The notes below the pieces were generated by a model, which saw nothing but the letters and a program-made list of their open reading frames with translations, made no database searches and had not been told where the DNA came from. This document shows, piece by piece, positions 7,117-13,348 of a stretch of DNA of 17,042 nt. Origin of the DNA: Thermoplasmatota archaeon (GTDB lineage Archaea > Thermoplasmatota > Penumbrarchaeia > Penumbrarchaeales > Penumbrarchaeaceae); assembly GCA_030591285.1 (NCBI GenBank), contig JAUVBH010000008.1, positions 1 to 17,042 of the forward strand. Direction: 5' to 3'. Within the stretch, counting starts at the first letter, position 1. Each line of letters starts with the position of its first letter. The translations under genes and the position numbers were made by a program.

Positions 7117-7130
7117 GATTTTATTAAAAA
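7117..7130 (-). promoter_or_regulatory. TATA-like box of the DUF362 gene
   Basis: On the minus strand TTTTTAATAAAATC is centred near 7124, about 38 bases before the chosen ATG. With a usual TATA-to-start distance of about 25-27 bases, the transcript would begin near 7097-7102, giving a short leader with the ribosome site at its 5' end. Confidence 0.5.
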
Positions 7131-7233
7131 GGATTTGGATTATAAGGAGAAGGTGTGGGCGAGGGTGGGCTCATTCCCCCCGCCCTTTTTCGAAGCGGTC
7201 ATTCCGCCTCTTCTCTCTCCTCTCTTTCCCCGC

Positions 7234-7251
7234 CGGGCCCCTTGGGGCCCG
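7234..7251. repeat. GC-only inverted repeat after a pyrimidine tract
   Basis: CGGGCCCC and GGGGCCCG are perfect inverted copies separated by two T residues. They sit three bases after an unbroken 25-base C/T tract (7207-7231). No T-run follows, so this is not a normal terminator. Confidence 0.6.
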
Positions 7252-7444
7252 ATCCTGCATGTTCCTATCGTTTGAAGCTGGGGATCCACACCAACCAGGT
7301 GGTGCTGGGCTGAGAGTGTGTGGACCGTTAAACGAAGGCATTGTTGTGTGGTTCGAGTATTTTTCTTTGGGTCATGTTGTTCCTCCCCTTTGCGTTGTGA
7401 CGCAGCAATAAAGAGATAGATTTCTGATTATAAGAGGATTTTAG

Positions 7445-7474
7445 AATTAAAATACATTTTTAAGAATAAATATT
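7445..7474 (+). promoter_or_regulatory. AT-rich promoter region of the large repeat protein gene
   Basis: AATTAAAATAC (7445-7454) and TTTTTAAGAATAAATATT (7457-7474) lie 7-36 bases before the ATG at 7481. The first is about 30 bases from the ATG, compatible with a leaderless transcript. No ribosome site is present before the ATG, which fits. Confidence 0.45.
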
Positions 7475-7480
7475 CAATCG

Positions 7481-10400
7481 ATGAATATTGGTAATTCTCT
7501 CATGAGTGGAAATCCGTTAAATATCCTCGATCTGAGTTTGAAGTGGAAGGAATCGCTAACAACCGTCTCGGGAGGCGTGGACCTGTTACGGAACAGAGGA
7601 GAGAGTAATTGGGAATTTCCCAACAGGAAAGCTGAGTTTGCAAAAGCAGTGGTCATAGTTTATATTCTGATCAATGCCACTATCTGGGGTTTCGTTGCTC
7701 TGCATTTACTATCACAAGAAACCTTCCACATCAGTGGTATGTCACCATTTGACGATGTGAATTTTTCCCATGATATGCAGAAAAGCGATTCTGATGTTGT
7801 CCTGATCGGAGATGAGTATTTATCATGGCCAGACAAAGTATCGGATGTTGAAGAGGAATACATATGGGGAACCGATTGGAGGGACCCGGATTCTGATCAT
7901 GACGGGATGGAGGATGGATGGGAAATTCACCATACCTTCTTAGAACCCATTCGACAAAGATGGATCATTGATCCAAATAATAATGATTGGAATGAAAATC
8001 CTGATGGAGATGGTTTCGATTCAGACCGGAACGGTGTTATCGAGGGAAATGAGAGACTCTTCAATTTAAGAGAATACTGTGGTGGGGCCCTCTACGATAG
8101 CGATACGGGAATGTTCGAATCTACCGAGCCAATATTTGGTGGATTGAAACCAGATGATGATTGGAGAAAGATCGGAATGAAGGGGGGGTATCACCTCTAT
8201 GATGACCCACGTGATGGTATCGTGGGAGATCCTGAGAACATCGATAATGATAATTTTGATGATTATAGAAGATATGACCCCATGAACCTTGATCTGTATC
8301 AACGTGTTACAACAGATCCATCTAACTCGGATACAGATGGTGATGGCATGGATGATGGATGGGAAATCCATTATGGAAGGGAGATCAAGGAAAAATATGA
8401 GATCACTTACCAACCAAAGCAGCTCTTCCCTGGAATTGTATATGAGAATATATGTAAAGTATCGATCGATCCTCTGTGTGGATTGGATGCAGAATATGAC
8501 TTCGATCTTCATATGGATAGAAGATTCATTGGAGGAAAAACGGATGATGTGATGATCTATAGACCCGATGGATTGACCAATCTTGAAGAATTTGAATATG
8601 GAACAAATCCAATGCTCTGGGATTCCGATCATGATTCGTTTTATAATGTATTGAAAAATGAATATATTACTCTTGATGACAAGACCGAGGCATTGATGCA
8701 GTATCTTGATGAGGATTTCTGGTCTCACCAATGGGACTACTCCCCCCTATGGAACATATTCCGCCTGGATCCAATGGATCCTGACACTGATGGAGACGGG
8801 ATGATGGATGGGTGGGAGTTGAATTCAGGGTTGAATCCACTGAACAGTACGGACAGGTTTAGAGACCTGGACAATGACGGACTCCCCAACTATCTTGAAT
8901 TCGCTTTCCCCAGTCAAGAAGATGTATGGTTCCGGACCGATCCAAAGAATCCAGACACCGATGGAGATGGGATGCCGGATGGTTGGGAAGCCTACAATGC
9001 CAAGATAATCTCTCAAACACCTGCTCTGAGTACCAGAGAGGACCTTGAAGATAAGATCGCAGACTCCCAAAGAACAGAATTCACTGTTACCCCGATGATA
9101 CCTGACTCTGAAGAGGATAACGATTGGTTCTATGAATATTCAGAAGATGGGGACATCACCTACTGTAGGAAAACAGACGGGGTAACAAACCTTGAAGAAT
9201 ATCTCGGCACGTTATTTCATCCGGTATCATCTGACCCGAACGATCTGGATACCGATGATGATGGTCTATTGGATGGAGAGGAGATGAAGACTGGATTCCA
9301 TGGAGAGTTCATAGGAAACAGATACTACACCAACTCATCGATCGCTTCCATCTACCACACGAATCATACCCAGATTGATACTGATAACGATTTTGGAGGA
9401 ATATTCCAGAACGGGCAGATCGGGAATACATCAAGAAGCTTGAACGATTGGGAAGAGGTCCGAGGCAGGACAAAAGAGATCCTTCCCAGGAATGGGTTCG
9501 ATGATGATGGCGATGGATATATCGATGAATGGGAGGGAGAATATCTTGTATTCAACCCAACCAACGCATCAAATCCTGACAGTGACTTTGATGGACTGAT
9601 GGATGTCGATGAATTGTTCGGTATAGACACCGCACTATTCTGGGATAGGTCTGAACTAGGGATCATTAGAACCGATCCGACAAGACAGGATACCGATCAG
9701 GATGGACTCTCAGATCAGGAAGAGTTGGAATGGTTTCCCAATTTCAAAGAATTTATTACTGACCCCACGGACCCAGATTCAGATGATGATAGTATGACTG
9801 ACTGGGAAGAATGGAACACAGACTTCTTCCCGATGATAAATTGGGACCGTTCTGATGATCCTGAATATATGCATTCTTCACATTTCATTGATTGGGATGT
9901 GGATCTCTCCAAATATATGATAGACAAGACCAACCCTCTAAAGGTCGATACTGATGGTGATGGTCTCTCTGATGGATGGGAATATCGATTCGGCTGGATA
10001 ACCTTAACCAAAGAGAATATGACAACATTCGATCTTTGGCCATTGAGCTCCACATATACTGATAACTGGAGAGTTGGACCGGATTATCTCTCAAACCTTC
10101 CAGAGGGAACGAAAATATGGCTCATCAACCCGTTGATATCTTCTGACCTCCATGATGATCCGGACAAGGATGGCCTCACCAATATGGAGGAATACAAGCT
10201 TAGGACTCATCCATTGAAAGCTGATACCGATGGAGATGGAATGCCCGATGGTTGGGAGCTCGAAGAAAGGAACAGATACCAGCCCATCTATGATAATACC
10301 ATGAGGAGATATCGATGGACATTGGATCCTTTGGATCCAAACGACTGGTATCTGGACCCGGACCATGATGGAGTTGTTTTCTACACCTGGTCCAGATCCC

Positions 10401-10975
10401 AATATGATCCTGGAAGATATTTGAGAAATGATTACTATTTCCCATGGGTCAACCTTTATGAATATCAATTCGGGGAAGATATTGATCATGATGGGATCAA
10501 TGAGATCACAACATCACCTGCTCCAAGATTGATGGATATCTTTCACCTTGGAGGATACGATTCGGATTCAGACGGATTGCCTGATGGATATGAGATCTTC
10601 CATGATGACTCCGACAATGATTCTCTTCCCACCGGCTGGGAACTTTTTTACAATGGAACATTGTGGAATGAACCGGAAACATGTCCTTATCGTGACAGGG
10701 GAAATGATTGGGACCCTTTCGATCACGCCCTATTATTTCCGGAAACAAGACTCGTCCTGCATGATATCAATGTAACAAGGGGAAAGCTCAACCCCAACAT
10801 GATCGATACCGACATGAATGGTGTCAATGATGGTGAGGAGAATGCGGATGGTGATGCAAACAATAACTTTGAAGAGGCAAGATCTCACTCAGATCCAACT
10901 AGGGATCCATCAACTCGAAGAAGTTCAGATGCCATATCAGATGATACAAGAAAAGTAATTGATAGGAAAAAATGA
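7481..10975 (+). CDS. Large membrane-anchored Asp-rich repeat protein (thrombospondin type 3-like calcium-binding repeats)
   Basis: A 1164-residue protein predicted to sit on the outside of the cell, held by one N-terminal membrane helix (about 52-77, AKAVVIVYILINATIWGFVALHL). Positive residues just before the helix (Arg39, Arg49, Lys50) favour N-in, C-out, leaving almost 1090 residues outside. The outer part carries about 18-20 irregularly spaced Asp-rich motifs of the form DPxxxDTDGDGMPDGWE; clear examples have DTDGDG at 8331, 8785, 8956, 9949 and 10225. Several are degenerate (DSDHDS, DTDMNG). Asp side chains spaced two apart are the known calcium ligands of this repeat class. Between repeats are unlike, Trp/Tyr-rich spacers of 30-80 residues, so it is not a simple tandem array. 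The end is hydrophilic with no C-terminal anchor. It is strongly acidic. A stalk, adhesin or surface-layer role is inferred; no enzyme domain was recognised. Confidence 0.85.
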   Translation: MNIGNSLMSGNPLNILDLSLKWKESLTTVSGGVDLLRNRGESNWEFPNRKAEFAKAVVIVYILINATIWGFVALHLLSQETFHISGMSPFDDVNFSHDMQKSDSDVVLIGDEYLSWPDKVSDVEEEYIWGTDWRDPDSDHDGMEDGWEIHHTFLEPIRQRWIIDPNNNDWNENPDGDGFDSDRNGVIEGNERLFNLREYCGGALYDSDTGMFESTEPIFGGLKPDDDWRKIGMKGGYHLYDDPRDGIVGDPENIDNDNFDDYRRYDPMNLDLYQRVTTDPSNSDTDGDGMDDGWEIHYGREIKEKYEITYQPKQLFPGIVYENICKVSIDPLCGLDAEYDFDLHMDRRFIGGKTDDVMIYRPDGLTNLEEFEYGTNPMLWDSDHDSFYNVLKNEYITLDDKTEALMQYLDEDFWSHQWDYSPLWNIFRLDPMDPDTDGDGMMDGWELNSGLNPLNSTDRFRDLDNDGLPNYLEFAFPSQEDVWFRTDPKNPDTDGDGMPDGWEAYNAKIISQTPALSTREDLEDKIADSQRTEFTVTPMIPDSEEDNDWFYEYSEDGDITYCRKTDGVTNLEEYLGTLFHPVSSDPNDLDTDDDGLLDGEEMKTGFHGEFIGNRYYTNSSIASIYHTNHTQIDTDNDFGGIFQNGQIGNTSRSLNDWEEVRGRTKEILPRNGFDDDGDGYIDEWEGEYLVFNPTNASNPDSDFDGLMDVDELFGIDTALFWDRSELGIIRTDPTRQDTDQDGLSDQEELEWFPNFKEFITDPTDPDSDDDSMTDWEEWNTDFFPMINWDRSDDPEYMHSSHFIDWDVDLSKYMIDKTNPLKVDTDGDGLSDGWEYRFGWITLTKENMTTFDLWPLSSTYTDNWRVGPDYLSNLPEGTKIWLINPLISSDLHDDPDKDGLTNMEEYKLRTHPLKADTDGDGMPDGWELEERNRYQPIYDNTMRRYRWTLDPLDPNDWYLDPDHDGVVFYTWSRSQYDPGRYLRNDYYFPWVNLYEYQFGEDIDHDGINEITTSPAPRLMDIFHLGGYDSDSDGLPDGYEIFHDDSDNDSLPTGWELFYNGTLWNEPETCPYRDRGNDWDPFDHALLFPETRLVLHDINVTRGKLNPNMIDTDMNGVNDGEENADGDANNNFEEARSHSDPTRDPSTRRSSDAISDDTRKVIDRKK

Positions 10976-10977
10976 TA

Positions 10978-12195
10978 TCAATTGGTCCTTTTCAAGTAAA
11001 GTGTCTTGGTTGCTATTACATTGGTGATCCCACTCAACCTTGCAGCGGATTGGTTGATCCCGAACAGTATTTCGATAGCAGCGAGGCACTCCAGATTTGC
11101 AAGGAATTTTAGTCCACCTTTCTTTGCACTGGTGGAGGCCAGTCTTTCGATCTTTTGTGTTAACTGCTTGATAACAGCATCCTGTGATGAAGAGCGGTTC
11201 TTCTTTTCTTCTCTGTAGCTCCGAACCATCTCAAGCGACCTCTGGAGTGCTGCTTTCTTATCCATGTTCACTCCTTCCAGCCCCAGTTCAAGTCCCTGGA
11301 TCGCTCTCCCTACAGACCCCCTCCAAACAGAAACCAGTTCCTCGAACAGGATCTTGGAGGCATCTTTTGGGCATTTTTCAAGAAGTTCCAGTGCCTCCTT
11401 GGTAGCGTTGATAATATACTCCATCTCATCGTGGGCCCTCTCCATGGATTGTGTCAGCAGAAAGTATCCAGCAGGTTCTACCTGAGGAAGGTCCCAATGG
11501 ACATTCAGTGCATCCGTATAGATCAGGTCCAGATTGACCTCTGCCCTTTTGATGATGAATCCTATCTCCTGGACCCTATTGGTGAGAGTATTCGGATCTA
11601 AGTCCAGGATATCAACAGACAGGGATCTGAATGCTTCAATACTGCCGTAGATCGTATTGATTGCCCTGGTTACGATCTGAGAGCTTGTGAACTTTGGAAA
11701 TACAAAGGTGCACCTGAATGCATCTCTGGTAATGGAATATGAATATCCCAGTTCTGAGGAAAGGTATTCAAGATCGTTCATCAGACAGCCATCAAGTCCA
11801 CTGTCTCCTGTCTTCTTCACATCAATATGGACATACCGGTCAAGTAGTGAAAAAGAGACCAATGTCTCCCGGAGCTCTTCGAGCATTGGACTGTCGGGTT
11901 TCTCACATGTATTTCTATTCGCAGCGTAGAAGGGAAGCTCCTTGACATCTAGGGTAGTAACAACGTAGTTCATCTGGTTGATCTCTTCCACATCCAGATC
12001 TGGTCTGGAGACAACAAATGATCTCTTGTTGACAGGTTTGAAGATCACAGAATCCATGTTCCAATCGTAGGTCCTCCGATAGATTATCGGGATATTCATC
12101 GTCGATCCCTGCAGACCTTTCAGATAGACCAGTCTCTCCTTCATTGCTTCTTCATAGTTTGGTTTGACCGGCTGCTTACCCCTTCTCTTCTTCAT
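10978..12195 (-). CDS. PhoU-like helical protein with a possible AbrB-type N-terminus
   Basis: A 405-residue soluble protein that I place only tentatively. Residues 19-63 (LKGLQGSTMNIPIIYRR, later FKPVNKRSFVVS) resemble the SpoVT-AbrB start of archaeal PhoU-type regulators, where a Gly-Ser-Thr turn leads to a Leu-Pro-like strand. Residues about 200-400 are almost wholly helical, with QEIGFIIKRAEVNLDLIY and FLANLECLAAIEILFGINQSA resembling the repeated three-helix bundles of PhoU. A stretch at about 330-360 is highly charged and Ser/Gln-rich. If the match is right it would be a phosphate- or metal-responsive regulator, but no phosphate transporter genes are nearby. It ends two bases from the large repeat gene, convergently. 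Cys residues occur singly without a metal motif. Confidence 0.5.
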   Translation of the reverse strand: MKKRRGKQPVKPNYEEAMKERLVYLKGLQGSTMNIPIIYRRTYDWNMDSVIFKPVNKRSFVVSRPDLDVEEINQMNYVVTTLDVKELPFYAANRNTCEKPDSPMLEELRETLVSFSLLDRYVHIDVKKTGDSGLDGCLMNDLEYLSSELGYSYSITRDAFRCTFVFPKFTSSQIVTRAINTIYGSIEAFRSLSVDILDLDPNTLTNRVQEIGFIIKRAEVNLDLIYTDALNVHWDLPQVEPAGYFLLTQSMERAHDEMEYIINATKEALELLEKCPKDASKILFEELVSVWRGSVGRAIQGLELGLEGVNMDKKAALQRSLEMVRSYREEKKNRSSSQDAVIKQLTQKIERLASTSAKKGGLKFLANLECLAAIEILFGINQSAARLSGITNVIATKTLYLKRTN

Positions 12196-12224
12196 TTCGA
12201 GCCCCCATTACTGATATGATAACA

Positions 12225-12238
12225 AATATAATAAAAAT
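12225..12238 (-). promoter_or_regulatory. TATA-like box of the PhoU-like gene
   Basis: On the minus strand TTTTATTATATTTG is centred about 36 bases before the ATG at 12195, giving a short leader containing a GGGGG stretch as a weak ribosome site. The call rests on spacing and composition only. Confidence 0.4.
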
Positions 12239-12300
12239 TCTTTAAAGAGACTTAAAGGGATAAATAAAATTTATACTTCAAAATTCAGTTAACTCTTTTC

Positions 12301-12359
12301 ACCCTTTCTCAATAACAGTTAATAATAATGTTGTAATAATTACAATGGTCCGAAAGGGT
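12301..12359. repeat. 8-bp inverted repeat upstream of the six-TM protein
   Basis: ACCCTTTC (12301-12308) and GAAAGGGT (12352-12359) are perfect inverted copies separated by 43 AT-rich bases. The right copy ends five bases before the GGGGAG ribosome site. The arms could form an operator pair around the promoter or a leader stem; neither can be settled from the sequence. Confidence 0.4.
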
Positions 12360-12375
12360 CGAGCGGGGAGAGAAA

Positions 12376-13215
12376 ATGTATAATCCGAACCAGCAACCAT
12401 ATGGTAGCTACAGTCCACAATATGGAAATCAGCAAAATTCCTTTTCAGAGAATTCTCCAGATGGTTTGAAGAAGAAAAAGCTCAAACAAACCAAGATAGG
12501 TCTTGGTCTTCTGTTAGGGGCAGTAGGATGTCAGATCGTTGCCCTACTAGCCGCCCCCATAACTTGTATTGCTGGCTTGCTGGGATTAGGAGTTTTTGGA
12601 CTTGGATTATCTGCCTACATCATGCTGCTGCTAGGTTCGAAGGCGATCGAACGACCACATAAAACACTCTTGATATCTTCAATGGTCATCATTGGTATTG
12701 CTTTCCTAATTATGATGGCTATTGCAGGTGTAGCAATAATAGGAACATTGGATTCGATCGCAGGAACGACCAGCCAAGATTTCACAGGACAGGAGATCAG
12801 AGACATCTTTGAAATTACCAGATCCATGGCTTTCATAGCCATTGTTCCAAACATCATGATGAGTTTCGCATATGCCATGATCCTCTTCAAACCTGCCAAA
12901 AAATGGGGAAGAACCATGCTTGGCGTATTCCTTGGTATAGCAGTACTGTCATCGATCGGAGCTGCTTTCACGACTTATAACCTTACAGGAGATTTGATCG
13001 ATGAGATCGACCCGGACAGAGATGATTACGATACCGAAGACTTTACATCCTTTCAACAGGACGCGACAATGAACGGATGGCTTGCAGGATTGCTTCATGT
13101 CCCAGAATACATAATTTACCTCATTGTCGGCTTTGGAGCATTCTTCAATGTCAAGAAAATGGAAGAGGAATACCAACCCAAACTGGACAACCGTTTGTAT
13201 GACCTACAGTTATAA
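12376..13215 (+). CDS. Six-TM membrane protein with Gln/Asn/Tyr-rich N-terminal head
   Basis: I do not recognise a named family for this 279-residue membrane protein. Residues 1-30 are low complexity, rich in Asn, Gln, Tyr, Pro, Gly and Ser (NPNQQPYGSYSPQYGNQQN), followed by a Lys patch (32-40). Six hydrophobic helices follow at about 41-60, 64-87, 97-125, 150-170, 180-200 and 240-257, with a strongly acidic loop DEIDPDRDDYDTED at 209-222. The positive patch ahead of helix 1 and the even helix count suggest both ends face the cytoplasm, with the acidic loop between helices 5 and 6 outside. The ATG has GGGGAG (12365-12370) five bases upstream. It is followed at 134 bases by the SPFH gene on the same strand. 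DUF4064/DUF4870-like small membrane families with similar heads exist, so a generic envelope role is likely. Confidence 0.8.
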   Translation: MYNPNQQPYGSYSPQYGNQQNSFSENSPDGLKKKKLKQTKIGLGLLLGAVGCQIVALLAAPITCIAGLLGLGVFGLGLSAYIMLLLGSKAIERPHKTLLISSMVIIGIAFLIMMAIAGVAIIGTLDSIAGTTSQDFTGQEIRDIFEITRSMAFIAIVPNIMMSFAYAMILFKPAKKWGRTMLGVFLGIAVLSSIGAAFTTYNLTGDLIDEIDPDRDDYDTEDFTSFQQDATMNGWLAGLLHVPEYIIYLIVGFGAFFNVKKMEEEYQPKLDNRLYDLQL

Positions 13216-13270
13216 AATCCATTTAAATTGGACATTTATCTGAATTTATATCCATATGTGTTTATTTTAA

Positions 13271-13278
13271 TTTAAAAA
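13271..13278 (+). promoter_or_regulatory. Possible TATA-like box of the SPFH gene
   Basis: TTTAAAAA in a long AT-rich run (13255-13290). A start about 25-27 bases downstream would fall near 13300, at the beginning of the hairpin described at 13299-13337. Other AT-rich choices at 13243-13252 and 13284-13290 cannot be excluded. Confidence 0.35.
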
Positions 13279-13298
13279 TCGCATTATAATCTCGTCTG

Positions 13299-13337
13299 CC
13301 TTCCTACGGATTAAGGACCAATAAGGGTCCAGGAAGG
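13299..13337 (+). promoter_or_regulatory. Predicted hairpin covering the SPFH Shine-Dalgarno
   Basis: CCTTCCT (13299-13305) is complementary to AGGAAGG (13331-13337), and inside it GGACC (13315-13319) pairs with GGTCC (13326-13330), leaving a six-base loop and a one-sided nine-base bulge (13306-13314). The right arm contains the purine part of the ribosome site (AGGAAGGTGA, 13331-13340), eight bases before the ATG at 13349. The two stems stack without a gap on the right side. This layout could limit translation until the stem opens. The pairing is visible; regulation is inference. Confidence 0.5.
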
Positions 13338-13348
13338 TGAAGAGATAG

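Larger units (their letters stand above)
7087..7480. other. Gene-free region with a GC-rich, hairpin-dense core
   Basis: This 394-base stretch lies between divergent genes. AT-rich promoter ends flank a GC-richer core (about 7150-7405). In the core I see GGGCG/CGCCC (7157-7161/7181-7185) followed by T5; a 25-base run of pure pyrimidines (7207-7231); the 8-bp inverted repeat CGGGCCCC-TT-GGGGCCCG (7234-7251); a long-range stem TCCACAC/GTGTGGA (7285-7291/7318-7324) that can be extended past a bulged A and encloses a small CCAG/CTGG hairpin; and TGCGT-TGTG-ACGCA (7391-7404). No convincing protein frame covers it; the open frame running in from inside the DUF362 gene is antisense to that gene and has no recognisable domain. 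A non-coding RNA or a long structured leader of the next gene is possible. No known RNA family was recognised. Confidence 0.5.

Noticed and set aside
7280..7345. CTGAGA followed by ACCGTTAAACGAAGG resembles part of a TPP (thiamine pyrophosphate) riboswitch, a class known in Thermoplasma.
   Set aside because: The second conserved arm (the GAACCUGA and GCG-AGGGA part) is missing and the downstream gene is a surface protein, not thiamine-related.
6839..7411. A 190-codon plus-strand frame entering the intergenic region.
   Set aside because: More than a third is antisense to the DUF362 gene and the rest is low-complexity; no start site or family resemblance.
8066..8731. A 221-codon minus-strand frame opposite the large repeat protein gene.
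   Set aside because: It is antisense to a clear coding region and its Ile-rich product arises from the complement of Asp/Gly-rich repeat codons; no domain or ribosome site.
7910..10900. Repeated GATACCGATGGTGATGG-like DNA as a CRISPR or mobile repeat.
   Set aside because: The repeats are irregularly spaced, stay in one reading frame and encode DTDGDG motifs, so they are protein repeats.
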